Of a DNA stretch of 36,027 nucleotides, positions 1 to 8,048 are shown piece after piece. The position numbers and the translations under genes are program-made. Positions within the stretch are counted from its first letter, which is position 1; the number at the start of each line of letters is the position of its first letter. The notes under the pieces were generated by a model that saw nothing but the letters and a program-made list of their open reading frames with translations, was not told where the DNA came from and made no database searches. Source of the stretch: Gemmiger sp. (lineage in GTDB: Bacteria; Bacillota; Clostridia; Oscillospirales; Ruminococcaceae); the NCBI GenBank assembly GCA_028710135.1, contig JAQUSS010000013.1, positions 1-36,027 of the forward strand. Reading direction: 5' to 3'.

Positions 1-36
1 CAGCGCGTAGCAGAGCAGGGTGATGAATATAACCAC
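1..36 (-). CDS. N-terminal fragment of an unidentified, probably membrane or exported protein
   Basis: A GTG codon at 36-34 lies 7 nt after a strong AAGGAGG-type ribosome binding site (complement of 44-53). It opens a reading frame running off the left edge: M-V-I-F-I-T-L-L-C-Y-A-L. The twelve visible residues are strongly hydrophobic, as at the start of a membrane segment or signal peptide. The gene lies downstream of the proS terminator in the same orientation, so it is probably a separate unit or fed by read-through. No family can be assigned from this fragment. Confidence 0.5.
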   Translation of the reverse strand, partial: MVIFITLLCYAL

Positions 37-82
37 GCCGGGGCACCTCCTTCAGCAAAAAAACAACGGCCCAGATACGGCA

Positions 83-112
83 AAAAGCGCCAACGCGGGG
101 TTTGGCGCTTTT
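83..112 (-). terminator. Intrinsic terminator after proS
   Basis: A perfect 11-bp inverted repeat (AAAAGCGCCAA with TTGGCGCTTTT, 8-nt loop) sits 15 nt beyond the proS stop. Read on the minus strand it is followed by a T run (TTTTTGCC), so it terminates leftward transcription. Confidence 0.85.
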
Positions 113-127
113 GCAATCGTATTTCAA

Positions 128-1573
128 TTAGTAGGCTACACCCCACACCACCATTTTGGTGGCGGGTTTGCCGCACAGGGGGCACACATCGGCCAAATGC
201 TCCTGCGCAAAGGGCATATTGCGGCTGGAAAGCCCGGCCTCGGCCTTCATGGCTTCCTCACAGGCAAGGCTACCGCACCACATGGTTTTGATAAAGCAGG
301 TTTTTTTGGCGGCCAGGGCCTTCACCTCGTCCATGGTGGTGGCGGAGAAGGTGCGCTGCTCGCGGTTTTCAAGCGCGCGGGCGTACAAATCCTTCGCCAG
401 GGCATCCAGCGCGGCGGGGATGGCGGTGGGCAGCTCGTCCAGGGTGATAAACTGTTTCTCGCGGGTATCGCGGCGCACCAGCACACACTGGTTCTTTTCC
501 AGGTCACGCGGGCCAACCTCAATGCGCAGGGGCACGCCCTTCATCTCCCACTGGCTAAACTTCCAGCCGGGGGCCTTATCGCTGTCATCCAGCTTGACGC
601 GGGCGTATTTGCCAATACCCTCGGCCAGCTCGCGGGCTTTCTCCAGCACGCCGGGCTTGTGGGCCGCCACCGGGATGATTACCACCTGGATGGGGGCGAT
701 GGCGGGGGGCAAAATCAGCCCGTCGTCATCGCCATGCGTCATGATGATGGCGCCAATCAACCGGGTGGAGGCACCCCAGCTTGTTTGGTAGGGGTATTGC
801 AGGGTGTTATCGCGCCCGGCAAAGGTTACATCGTAGGCGCGGCTAAATTTATCGCCAAAATAGTGGCTGGTGCCGCTTTGCAGGGCCTTGCCGTCCTTCA
901 TCATTGCCTCGATGGAATAGGTAGCCTCGGCCCCGGCAAACTTTTCTTTCTCGGTTTTGCGGCCCTTTACCACCGGCATACAAAGGTCTTGCTCGCAGAA
1001 ATCGGCGTAGCAGTTTAGCTGCTGCTCGGTTTCGGCCATGGCCTCCTCGGCGGTTTCGTGGATGGTGTGGCCTTCCTGCCACCAAAATTCCCGCGTGCGC
1101 AGGAAGGGGCGGGTCGATTTTTCCCACCGCACCACGCTGCACCACTGGTTGTAAAGCATGGGCAGATCCCGGTAGGAGTGCAGCACATGGTTAAAATGGT
1201 CACAGAAGAGGGTTTCGCTCGTGGGGCGCACGGCCAGGCGTTCCTCCAGCGGCTCGCTGCCACCCATGGTAACCCAGGCAACCTCGGGCGCAAAGCCGTT
1301 CACCAGCTCGCCCTCCTTTTGCAGCAGGCTCTCGGGGATCAGCATGGGCATGGCAACATTCTCGTGCCCGGTGGCCTTAAAGCGGGTATCCAGGTTTTTC
1401 TGGATGTTTTCCCAGATGGCGTAGCCGTAGGGGCGCACCACCACAAAGCCTTTTACGCTGGAATACTCAACCAGCTCGGCCTTGGTGCAGATATCGGTGT
1501 ACCACTGCGCAAAATCTACCTCCTGCGCGGTGATGGCTTCCACTAACTTTTTTTTATTTTCCATTTTCTCCAT
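128..1573 (-). CDS. proS: Prolyl-tRNA synthetase (archaeal/eukaryote-like type)
   Basis: Class IIa synthetase that charges tRNA-Pro with proline in the cytoplasm. At 481 aa it is the short form without the bacterial INS editing domain. Class II motif 2 is visible as RPTSET (about 116-121) and [10 protein letters not shown] (161-170). The motif 3 region [10 protein letters not shown]...GLILPP follows, then an anticodon-binding domain. The Cys-rich C-terminus (CPLCGKP) ends in VVWGVAY, and an aromatic C-terminal Tyr is typical of this ProRS type. The start at 1573 has GGAAAGAG upstream; the ATG three codons later (1564), preceded by GGAGAAA, is an alternative. It lies 62 nt downstream of acpP, beyond a terminator. 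No T-box leader is visible in that gap, so transcription is probably read-through or from an unrecognised promoter. Confidence 0.95.
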   Translation of the reverse strand: MEKMENKKKLVEAITAQEVDFAQWYTDICTKAELVEYSSVKGFVVVRPYGYAIWENIQKNLDTRFKATGHENVAMPMLIPESLLQKEGELVNGFAPEVAWVTMGGSEPLEERLAVRPTSETLFCDHFNHVLHSYRDLPMLYNQWCSVVRWEKSTRPFLRTREFWWQEGHTIHETAEEAMAETEQQLNCYADFCEQDLCMPVVKGRKTEKEKFAGAEATYSIEAMMKDGKALQSGTSHYFGDKFSRAYDVTFAGRDNTLQYPYQTSWGASTRLIGAIIMTHGDDDGLILPPAIAPIQVVIIPVAAHKPGVLEKARELAEGIGKYARVKLDDSDKAPGWKFSQWEMKGVPLRIEVGPRDLEKNQCVLVRRDTREKQFITLDELPTAIPAALDALAKDLYARALENREQRTFSATTMDEVKALAAKKTCFIKTMWCGSLACEEAMKAEAGLSSRNMPFAQEHLADVCPLCGKPATKMVVWGVAY

Positions 1574-1592
1574 TCACTCTTTCCGGTTTCAT

Positions 1593-1622
1593 AAAAAGTC
1601 CCCTGCGCAGGTGGGGCAGGGG
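1593..1622 (-). terminator. Terminator between acpP and proS
   Basis: CCCCTGC (1600-1606) pairs with GCAGGGG (1616-1622) around a 9-nt loop. On the minus strand it is followed by ACTTTTTAT. It lies just after the acpP stop and before proS, so it probably lowers proS expression from the acpP promoter instead of isolating it fully. Confidence 0.75.
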
Positions 1623-1635
1623 GCTGCATGGCGTA

Positions 1636-1872
1636 TCAGATGCGATCCTCAATATAGTGTACCACATCGCCCAAGCTATGGAAATTTTCAATCTCCTCGT
1701 CCGGGATGTCTACGCCAAACTCGTCCGATAACGTGGTGACCATATCGATAACATCCAAGCTATCGGCACCAAAATCCTCCACAATGTCGCTGTTCATAGT
1801 AATTTTCTCGGGGGCTACATCCAATTGGTCGGCCAAATATTCCCGGATGCGGTCAAATACCTCGGAATCCAT
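1636..1872 (-). CDS. acpP: Acyl carrier protein
   Basis: A 78-aa acidic protein that carries acyl chains on a phosphopantetheine arm for fatty acid and phospholipid synthesis. The attachment motif GADSLD gives Ser38 as the modified residue. Length and the mostly acidic helices match ordinary bacterial ACP. GGAGA lies 8 nt before the ATG. The gene stands alone between divergent dapF and terminated proS, under an almost perfect promoter, as expected for a very abundant protein. In many Firmicutes acpP sits between plsX/fab genes and rnc. Here plsX and rnc are 27 kb away and adjacent without an ACP gene between them. Confidence 0.96.
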   Translation of the reverse strand: MDSEVFDRIREYLADQLDVAPEKITMNSDIVEDFGADSLDVIDMVTTLSDEFGVDIPDEEIENFHSLGDVVHYIEDRI

Positions 1873-1943
1873 AACGAAAATCTCCTTTATATTGATATCC
1901 TGTATTGCAGGGTTTGCAGGGGATGCCCAATAGGGTTATAATT

Positions 1944-1972
1944 TTTATAACGTATCCATGGGCCGTTGTCAA
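1944..1972 (-). promoter_or_regulatory. Strong sigma-A type promoter for acpP
   Basis: On the minus strand TTGACA (1967-1972) is separated by exactly 17 bp from TATAAA (1944-1949). Transcription should start near 1937, giving a leader of about 65 nt before acpP. Confidence 0.85.
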
Positions 1973-2001
1973 GGCACTAATAAATTTTTTGCATACTTTT
2001 C

Positions 2002-2030
2002 TTGTACTAAAAAGAGCAAAACGCTATAAT
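2002..2030 (+). promoter_or_regulatory. Promoter for the dapF operon
   Basis: A perfect TATAAT at 2025-2030 lies 17 bp after TTGTAC (2002-2007). The -35 is weak (TTG only) but the spacing is right and dapF begins 31 nt later. It is divergent from the acpP promoter. Confidence 0.65.
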
Positions 2031-2060
2031 ATAGTAAAACAACCAAAAAGGGGTGGGAAT

Positions 2061-2918
2061 ATGCAGCTGTCTTTCACAAAAATGCAGGGGGCCGGTAACG
2101 ATTATATTTATCTGGATTGCCGGGCAACCGGCCTGCCCGCCGGGGTGCCGGGGTGGAGCCAAAAGCTTTCGGCCCGGCATTTTTCGGTAGGGGCGGATGG
2201 CATCATCTGCATCTGCCCGCCCACGCTGCCGGGGGGCGATGCCACCATGCGGATGTTTAACGCCGATGGCTCGGAGGGCAAAATGTGCGGCAACGGGGTG
2301 CGGTGCGTGGCAGAATTTTTGTACACCCACGGCCTGCCCCACGATACCCTGCAAATTGATACCGCCGCGGGGCGCAAGGTTTTGCAGCGGCTGCGCCCCG
2401 GCTACTGGCAGGCTGATATGGGCCGGTTTTCGGCCATGGCGGCCGATGTGCCCGCCGTGGGCCTGGGCGCGGGGCCGCTGTGCCGGGTGCCCCTTACCGT
2501 GGCGGGTACAAGCTGGGAGGTTAGCTGCATCAGCATGGGCAACCCGCACTGCGTGGTGGTGTGGCCGGCGGATAGCGGGGCACCCCTGCCCACCGGCGGG
2601 GCGCTGGCGGAAATTGGCCCGGCGTTTGAACACGCCGCCGCCTTCCCCGAAGGGATAAACACCGAGTTTGTGCAGCAGCAAAGCCCGACCAGCCTGGTGA
2701 TGCGGGTGTGGGAGCGGGGCAGCGGCGAAACGCTGGCCTGCGGCACCGGGGCCTGCGCCACCGTGGCGGCCATGGTGCTGCGCGGGGCCTGCCCGCGCGA
2801 TACCCCGGTGGAGGTACACCTGCTGGGCGGGGTACTGAGCATTACCGTAAAGCCGGAGGATACCGTGTGGATGGCCGGGCCCGCCGCCGTGGCCTTTACC
2901 GGCCAGGCCGAGGTTTAA
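2061..2918 (+). CDS. dapF: Diaminopimelate epimerase
   Basis: Converts LL-diaminopimelate to meso-diaminopimelate, the peptidoglycan cross-linking residue and lysine precursor. It is a PLP-independent two-cysteine epimerase. Both catalytic cysteines are present: Cys76 in MCGNGVRC and the second near residue 222 in ACGTGACA. N-terminal FTKMQGAGND is characteristic. Length 285 aa is normal. The frame is open upstream to 1905, but ATG 2061 is chosen because the family begins here, GGGGTGGG lies just before it, and the promoter TATAAT is inside the upstream extension. It is followed after 58 A/T-rich bases by dapL, the enzyme that makes its substrate. Confidence 0.97.
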   Translation: MQLSFTKMQGAGNDYIYLDCRATGLPAGVPGWSQKLSARHFSVGADGIICICPPTLPGGDATMRMFNADGSEGKMCGNGVRCVAEFLYTHGLPHDTLQIDTAAGRKVLQRLRPGYWQADMGRFSAMAADVPAVGLGAGPLCRVPLTVAGTSWEVSCISMGNPHCVVVWPADSGAPLPTGGALAEIGPAFEHAAAFPEGINTEFVQQQSPTSLVMRVWERGSGETLACGTGACATVAAMVLRGACPRDTPVEVHLLGGVLSITVKPEDTVWMAGPAAVAFTGQAEV

Positions 2919-2976
2919 AAAAACCAAAAATATAATTAAAAATAAAAATTAAGATAAACAGGATGGGAGCCGACAA

Positions 2977-4167
2977 ATGCAGCTGAATAAACATTTTTCC
3001 GAAATTAGCGAAAGCTACCTTTTTAGTACCATCGGGCACAAGGTGGCCGCCTACCAGGCCGCCAACCCGGATGCTGATATCATCCGGCTGGGCATTGGGG
3101 ATGTTACCCTGCCTTTGGCAAAATCGGTAATCGAGGCATTGCACAGGGCGGTGGAGGAGATGGGCCACAAAGAAACCTTCCGCGGTTATATCCCCAGCGA
3201 GCAGGGGTACGACTTTTTGCGGGAGGCCATCCAGGGCTACTATGCGGGGCATGGGGTGGCGGTGGGCACCGACGAAATTTTTATTTCGGACGGTGCAAAG
3301 AGCGACCTTGGCAATTTTTTGGATTTGTTTGATGTAAACAATACCGTGCTGGTGCCGAACCCCGTTTACCCCGTGTATGTGGATGATAACGTGATGGCCG
3401 GGCGCAAAATTTTGTATATGCCCGCCACGGCCGAGAATGCGTTTTTGCCCATGCCGGACGATGCTGTACACGCCGATATCGTGTACCTGTGCAGCCCCAA
3501 CAACCCCACCGGCGCAACCTATACGGTGGCACAGCTTGAAAAATGGGTGGCCTGGGCCAAAAAAAACCAGGCGGTTATCTTGTTTGATGCCGCCTACGAG
3601 TGCTTTGTAACCGAACCCGGCTGCGCCCGCAGCATTTACGAGGTGCCCGGCGCGAAGGAATGCGCGGTGGAGGTATGCAGTTTTTCAAAAATTGCGGGCT
3701 TTACCGGCACCCGCTGCGGCTACACGGTGGTGCCCCAGGCCCTGGCGCAAGATGGCACGCAGCTCAACAAGCTGTGGATGCGCCGCCAAACCACCAAGTT
3801 TAACGGCGTGCCCTACATTGTGCAGCGCGGCGCCGAGGCCGTGTTTACCACCGAGGGGATGCGGGAGATACAGCAAAACCTCGATTATTACCGCAACAAC
3901 GCCGCCGTGATTGCCGCCGCGCTGGACGAGGTTGGCGTGTGGTATTGCGGGGGCAAAAACAGCCCCTACATTTGGCTGCGCTGCCCTGCCGGGATGAAAA
4001 GCTGGGACTTTTTTGATTGGCTGCTGGAAACCGCCCATGTGGTGGGCACCCCCGGCGAGGGCTTTGGCAGCTGCGGCGAGGGCTATTTCCGCCTGACAGC
4101 CTTTGGCGATGCCGAAAAAACCAAGGAAGCTGCCCGCCGCCTGAAAGAGGCAATCAAAACTCTGTAA
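2977..4167 (+). CDS. dapL: LL-diaminopimelate aminotransferase
   Basis: PLP enzyme that makes LL-diaminopimelate directly from tetrahydrodipicolinate with glutamate as amino donor. It bypasses the succinylase/acetylase steps. The 396-aa fold type I aminotransferase shows SPNNPTGA (173-180), the FDAAY aspartate and tyrosine (about 203-207), and the PLP lysine Lys238 in SFSKIAGFTG. N-terminal IRLGIGDVTLPL is typical of DapL. Pairing with dapF gives the last two steps of the DapL route to meso-DAP. The ribosome binding site (GGATGGGAG) is modest and well spaced from the ATG. Co-transcription with dapF is likely, as the short gap holds no terminator. Confidence 0.96.
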   Translation: MQLNKHFSEISESYLFSTIGHKVAAYQAANPDADIIRLGIGDVTLPLAKSVIEALHRAVEEMGHKETFRGYIPSEQGYDFLREAIQGYYAGHGVAVGTDEIFISDGAKSDLGNFLDLFDVNNTVLVPNPVYPVYVDDNVMAGRKILYMPATAENAFLPMPDDAVHADIVYLCSPNNPTGATYTVAQLEKWVAWAKKNQAVILFDAAYECFVTEPGCARSIYEVPGAKECAVEVCSFSKIAGFTGTRCGYTVVPQALAQDGTQLNKLWMRRQTTKFNGVPYIVQRGAEAVFTTEGMREIQQNLDYYRNNAAVIAAALDEVGVWYCGGKNSPYIWLRCPAGMKSWDFFDWLLETAHVVGTPGEGFGSCGEGYFRLTAFGDAEKTKEAARRLKEAIKTL

Positions 4168-4200
4168 ACAACATAACGTAACAGAAAAGGAGCAGGTACC

Positions 4201-4602
4201 ATGGAAGAAATGATGGAGTTTTTGAAGGATAACCCGGTATTTTACCTTGCCACGGTGGAGGGCTACCTGCCGCGCGTTCGCCCCTTGGGGTTTGCCATGT
4301 GGTATGGCGGGCACCTTTGCCTGGCCATTGGCAAGCACAAGGCTGCCTACAAGCAGCTTTTGGATAACACCAACCTGGAAATTTGCACCGCCAACGACCG
4401 TGGCGAGTGGCTGCGGGTGCAGGGCACCGCAAACTTTGATAACACCGAGGCTGCCCGGGCGGCCGCCTTCCAGCAGATGCCCCAGCTGGCGGATTTGTAC
4501 AACGAGGAAACCGGCAACAAGCTGGGCATCGTTTACCTGGACCATATCTCGGCCAAGCTGTTCTCAATGTCGGGGGCCGTTAAAAATTTGATCGCCTATT
4601 AA
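4201..4602 (+). CDS. Pyridoxamine 5'-phosphate oxidase-fold protein (putative flavin-binding)
   Basis: A 133-aa single-domain protein of the split-barrel PNPOx-like/flavin reductase type. The pattern is an N-terminal helix, then PVFYLATVEG, VRPLGFAMW and a C-terminal strand LDHISAKLFSMSG. Such small proteins bind FMN or F420-like cofactors. The substrate cannot be deduced, and it is too short and divergent to be true PdxH. AAAAGGAG lies 8 nt before the ATG. It starts 33 nt after dapL and is probably in the dapF operon. A link to PLP supply for DapL is tempting but unsupported. Confidence 0.75.
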   Translation: MEEMMEFLKDNPVFYLATVEGYLPRVRPLGFAMWYGGHLCLAIGKHKAAYKQLLDNTNLEICTANDRGEWLRVQGTANFDNTEAARAAAFQQMPQLADLYNEETGNKLGIVYLDHISAKLFSMSGAVKNLIAY

Positions 4603-4640
4603 AACCACACAAGTATGCTGTAATGAAAGGGGGTGGGCAG

Positions 4641-6008
4641 ATGCCCAACCAACAGGGAGGCTATGGGGGCGACCCAAGCCGCCGCCCGGGGCGCACCGGG
4701 CGGCAGGTAAAAGCGCCGGGTACCGGCAGCATCCGCCCGGGTGCCGCTGCGCCCCGGGCCGACCAACCCGCCCGCCCGCCAGCCCCCCCGCCGGTGCCGG
4801 ACGAAGTGACCCGCCGCACCCAGGAATTTAAAGATACCTATGGGTTTGACCCCCCGCGTGAATTTACCGAGTCTTGGCAGCGGGCCTACACCCAGGCCAC
4901 GCAGGAGCGGGCAAACCCTGCCCCGCCGCCGGCACCCGGCCCGGGCAGCCCGCCCACCCGCCACCGCGCCCAGCCCCAGCGCCCCCCCATGACCGAGGCA
5001 CAGGCCCGTGCCGCCGCCCGCCGTGCGCGTGAGCGCCGCCGTGCCCGCCAGCGCCTGACGGTGCTGGGCACCGCGGTTTGCGTGCTGGGCCTGGCCGGGG
5101 TGATTACCCTGCTGCTGCCCAAAACCAACACCCGGCTGAACACCGGCGCCGCCACCAGCGAGAGCAGCAGTGCGCTGACACAATCGATGGTGGCACCCCA
5201 GCCCTATGCGGGCAGCGGCCAGGGCACCGAGGCCCAGGCCGCCAAGGATTGGGGCACCGTTGGCCCGGTGCGCCAGGTGGATAGTTATACCCTGGCTGCC
5301 GCCCCGGCCGCCCCCGGCCCCACCCTGCCTGCCTTTGGCAAGGTGACCACCGGCTGGTTTGCCGATGCTGCCTTTTTGGGGGATTCCCTCACCGTGGGGC
5401 TTGCCTACTATGATATCAATGTGGGGGGCGCGCTGATTTGCGGCTACGAGGGGACAAGCCCCAACCAGATTGTGAACCGCACCACCCTGACAAACGATGA
5501 ACGCGGCGAGGAGATACCGCTGGATGTTTTGGCGGCGGCCCCGCCGGCCAAGCTGTATGTTTTGCTGGGCACCAACGCCCTGGTGGGCACCGGCAACGAC
5601 GAGGGCTTTTTGAACTACTACGCCCTGATGCTGGACGCGCTGAAGGAAACCCTGCCAAACACCACCCTTTTTGTACAATCGGTGTTGCCGGTGCGGCCCG
5701 AAGCGCTGGAGGATGCCCCCGGCCTTACCCCCGAGCGCCTTGCCACCATCAACGATGGCATCCGCCAGCTTTGTGCCGAGAAGGGCTGCTATTACCTGAA
5801 TTTAACCGAGGCCCTGGCCGGGGAGGATGGCTATTTGCAGGCGGAAATTGCCCAGACGGATGGCATCCACCTAACCCCCAGCGGCTATGCCGCGTGGGTA
5901 TCCTACCTGTGCACCCACCTGCCCTACAACAAAAATAACCCCTACCAGCCGGGTAGCGCGTATTATTTGACGGATACCATCCGGCAACTATTGGCGGATC
6001 TGCCGTAG
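4641..6008 (+). CDS. Membrane-anchored SGNH/GDSL-family hydrolase
   Basis: A 455-aa protein in three parts. An N-terminal Pro/Gly/Arg-rich, low-complexity stretch (about 1-135) ends in an Arg-rich patch, then one membrane helix (about 139-160), then an extracellular SGNH hydrolase domain. Catalytic blocks are GDSLTVG (nucleophile Ser about 249), LLGTNAL (block III oxyanion region, usually GxND) and DGIHLT (Asp about 407, His about 410). The Arg-rich patch before the helix predicts N-in topology, with the enzyme outside. Related domains act as esterases or O-acetyl/acyl modifiers of cell-surface polymers. ATG 4641 is preferred over 4623 because AAAGGGGG lies between them at correct spacing. 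The substrate is unknown. Confidence 0.8.
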   Translation: MPNQQGGYGGDPSRRPGRTGRQVKAPGTGSIRPGAAAPRADQPARPPAPPPVPDEVTRRTQEFKDTYGFDPPREFTESWQRAYTQATQERANPAPPPAPGPGSPPTRHRAQPQRPPMTEAQARAAARRARERRRARQRLTVLGTAVCVLGLAGVITLLLPKTNTRLNTGAATSESSSALTQSMVAPQPYAGSGQGTEAQAAKDWGTVGPVRQVDSYTLAAAPAAPGPTLPAFGKVTTGWFADAAFLGDSLTVGLAYYDINVGGALICGYEGTSPNQIVNRTTLTNDERGEEIPLDVLAAAPPAKLYVLLGTNALVGTGNDEGFLNYYALMLDALKETLPNTTLFVQSVLPVRPEALEDAPGLTPERLATINDGIRQLCAEKGCYYLNLTEALAGEDGYLQAEIAQTDGIHLTPSGYAAWVSYLCTHLPYNKNNPYQPGSAYYLTDTIRQLLADLP

Positions 6009-6051
6009 CCACACCACCCAAATAGCGCCCAACTAAGGAGCATGAACAACA

Positions 6052-7509
6052 ATGCCGTATCAACCGTATGACGAGGAACAAAACCGCGCGGGGGGCCAAC
6101 CGCCCCGCCAACCCTATGACTATGGCAACCCGCGCGACCCTGGCCACCCCTACCAAAACGGGCCGCGGTACAGTAATGCTGGCCGTGATTCGGATTTTGC
6201 CAAAATATTTGGCGGCCAAAATGGGCAGCCGTTTCAGTTCCCCTGGTGGGCCATTGTAATCGGGTTTGCCAGCTGGTGGCCGCTGGGCTTTATTTTCATG
6301 GGCATCAACAGCTACCTGCGCAACCATGGCGATGCCCAGCAGATGGGTACGGATGCCGCCAGGGCGGCCCAAAAGCTGGAACAGCAGGCCAAAAAAGCGG
6401 CGGAAAAGCTGCGGGAAAAGGCCGCTCAGGCCCAAAACCGGCAGCAGAACGGCACCAACATCCCCTATAACGAGCCGCCCCAGGCGCAAAATGGCCCCGC
6501 ACAGGCGCAAAAGCAGGCGGAGCCTGCCGCCCGCCCGGCCGCGGCCTACACCGCCAGCAATGCCGCTGCCACCGCAAAGGCCGCCGGCAAAGGCGGCGCG
6601 GGGAGCGATGCCGCCTTTGTGCTGGCAATTTTGGGGATTGTTTTTGCCGGGGTGGGCGCCCTTGTTGGGGTGGAAGCCCTGGTGGGCGCGCTGACCAGCG
6701 GCGCCGGCCTGCTGCCCTTTTTGGAAGATTTGGTGGTGGGCGGGCTGTTTATGGTTGGCAGCGTGGGGATGTGGGTTGGCGCGGGGCGGCTGCGTGCCTC
6801 CCGCCGGATCCGCCGCAAAATTGCCAACCTGGTGGGCGATGCCGACACCATGTTTATTGAGGATATTGCCGGGGCCATCCCCTGCAATTACGAAAAATGC
6901 TGCAATTACCTGGAAGATTGCATTGAAAAAGGCGTGTTTGACCAGGGCGCTTACCTGGATATGCGCACCCGCTGCCTGGTGGTGCGGGGCAAGGCCCCCG
7001 CGCCCGCCCAGCAGGCCCAGCCCACCCCCGAAACCACGGGGGGCGCACAGTACCAAGCCACCCTGCAAGAGCTGGAGCGGGTGAACCGTGCGATACCGAA
7101 CGCGGAGATGAGCGGTAAAATTGCGCGGCTACAGGCAATTTCGGAAAAAATATTTGAGCAAGCCGAGCACAACCCCGAAAAGCTGCCCCAGATGCGCCGC
7201 TTTATGGATTATTACCTGCCCACCGCGCTAAAGCTGCTGAAAACCTATGCCGAGTTGGATGCCCAGGGCATTGAGGGGGACAACATCAGGGAATCCAAAC
7301 GGCGGATTGAGCAGGTGATGGATACCATGGTGACGGCCTTTGAGAACCAGTTGGACAAGCTGTTCCAGGCCGATGCAATGGATGTTTCCTCCGACATTGA
7401 TGTGATGGAAAATATGCTCAAGGCCGATGGCCTTGCGGCAGATTCCGCCGACCCGTTTGATTTATACCACAAAACCGCCCCGCAAGGCCCCCAGCCGCCC
7501 ACCCTGTAA
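6052..7509 (+). CDS. XpaC-like membrane protein (5-bromo-4-chloroindolyl phosphate hydrolysis family)
   Basis: A 485-aa protein. Residues 1-60 are Pro/Gln/Tyr/Asn-rich, followed by a membrane helix (about 64-86), an Ala/Gln/Lys-rich charged linker (95-180) and two hydrophobic segments (about 186-245). The C-terminal third contains MRRFMDYYLPTALKLLKTY and DVSSDIDVMENMLKADGL, which match my memory of the XpaC family. XpaC genes are often next to the tellurite-resistance protein TelA in Firmicutes, but telA is not next door here. The start at 6052 follows GGAG at a long spacing (about 12 nt). Like the preceding SGNH protein it carries a low-complexity cytosolic N-terminus. Function in the cell is unknown; an envelope role is inferred from context. 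Confidence 0.7.
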   Translation: MPYQPYDEEQNRAGGQPPRQPYDYGNPRDPGHPYQNGPRYSNAGRDSDFAKIFGGQNGQPFQFPWWAIVIGFASWWPLGFIFMGINSYLRNHGDAQQMGTDAARAAQKLEQQAKKAAEKLREKAAQAQNRQQNGTNIPYNEPPQAQNGPAQAQKQAEPAARPAAAYTASNAAATAKAAGKGGAGSDAAFVLAILGIVFAGVGALVGVEALVGALTSGAGLLPFLEDLVVGGLFMVGSVGMWVGAGRLRASRRIRRKIANLVGDADTMFIEDIAGAIPCNYEKCCNYLEDCIEKGVFDQGAYLDMRTRCLVVRGKAPAPAQQAQPTPETTGGAQYQATLQELERVNRAIPNAEMSGKIARLQAISEKIFEQAEHNPEKLPQMRRFMDYYLPTALKLLKTYAELDAQGIEGDNIRESKRRIEQVMDTMVTAFENQLDKLFQADAMDVSSDIDVMENMLKADGLAADSADPFDLYHKTAPQGPQPPTL

Positions 7510-7553
7510 CGGTAGGAGGCGGGGCAAGGCGCGGCTTTGGCGGGGCGTACTTG

Positions 7554-7620
7554 AAATGCCTTTGGCGCAAATGCCTTTAGCGCAAATACCTTTCATTCCA
7601 TGATTTAAACATGATTTAAA
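7554..7620. repeat. Short tandem repeats: three 15-bp and two 11-bp units
   Basis: Units AAATGCCTTTGGCGC (7554), AAATGCCTTTAGCGC (7569) and a degenerate AAATACCTTTCATTC (7584) follow each other directly. Two exact copies of CATGATTTAAA (7599, 7610) come next. They lie between the XpaC-like stop and the convergent terminator. Confidence 0.7.
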
Positions 7621-7630
7621 ACAAAACAAC

Positions 7631-7673
7631 AAAAAGCAAACCGCCCTGGCCAATTTTGGCCGGGGCGGTTTGC
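7631..7673 (-). terminator. Intrinsic terminator of the metG-tatD operon
   Basis: A 16-bp stem (7636-7651 with 7658-7673, one G-U pair) encloses the 6-nt loop AATTTT. On the minus strand it is followed by TTTTTGTTGTTTTG. It faces the 77-aa gene and, as a strong hairpin, may also stop the convergent dapF transcript. Confidence 0.85.
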
Positions 7674-7750
7674 GGTGATGCGGGGTCGGTGCGGGGATAG
7701 TGGGGGGACGGGGTTATTGGGAAATTGGCTTTACCGGGGGGGAAACCGGG

Positions 7751-7984
7751 TTACTGGTTTTCCTGCACGGTGTAGGTAAAGCCATACTCGGCTTGCAGGG
7801 CCTTAACGGCAGGCTCACAATCCTCAATGAAGGTGGGGGCATAAACGCTTTGGCCGTTGTGTTCTTTTTTGTAATCCTCCACCAGTTGGTTCAGCTTGCC
7901 CCAACCCTCGTTGGCCTTTTCCTCGCTAACTTCTTTGGGGAAATCAATGATAAATTCGCGGTGTTTGGGGATACGTGCTTTCAT
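7751..7984 (-). CDS. Small protein of unknown function (77 aa)
   Basis: I do not recognise this protein. The 77-aa product is soluble and rich in Glu and Lys, with no Cys, no signal peptide and no membrane segment. The middle (residues about 20-45, Lys/Glu/Gln-rich) looks helical. ATG 7984 is chosen over the upstream in-frame start at 8059 because AGGAGAG lies 8 nt before it and the upstream extension overlaps the end of tatD. It is the last gene before a strong terminator, 64 nt after tatD, so it is probably the distal cistron of the racemase-metG-eamA-tatD operon. The good ribosome binding site and clean start argue that it is a real gene. Confidence 0.7.
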   Translation of the reverse strand: MKARIPKHREFIIDFPKEVSEEKANEGWGKLNQLVEDYKKEHNGQSVYAPTFIEDCEPAVKALQAEYGFTYTVQENQ

Positions 7985-8012
7985 AATAAACTCTCCTGTA
8001 ATATAAAATTGG

Positions 8013-8031
8013 AATATACGGTTTGTATATT
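8013..8031. repeat. 7-bp inverted repeat between tatD and the 77-aa gene
   Basis: AATATAC (8013-8019) and GTATATT (8025-8031) flank GGTTT. It could be a small processing hairpin or an operator. No convincing -35/-10 pair accompanies it. Confidence 0.35.
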
Positions 8032-8048
8032 TTGGCCGGCGGTTGGGG

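Noticed and set aside
20-1018. 332-codon plus-strand ORF at the left end
   Set aside because: Antisense shadow of proS; His/Gly/Leu-rich without motifs.
1574-1640. T-box leader before proS (also looked for before metG, argS and ddl)
   Set aside because: No AGGGTGG-type T-box sequence or specifier hairpin was recognised; the proS gap is filled by the acpP terminator.
1905-2060. Upstream N-terminal extension of dapF from ATG 1905
   Set aside because: It would cover the dapF promoter and both acpP promoter elements, and DapF normally begins at the chosen start.
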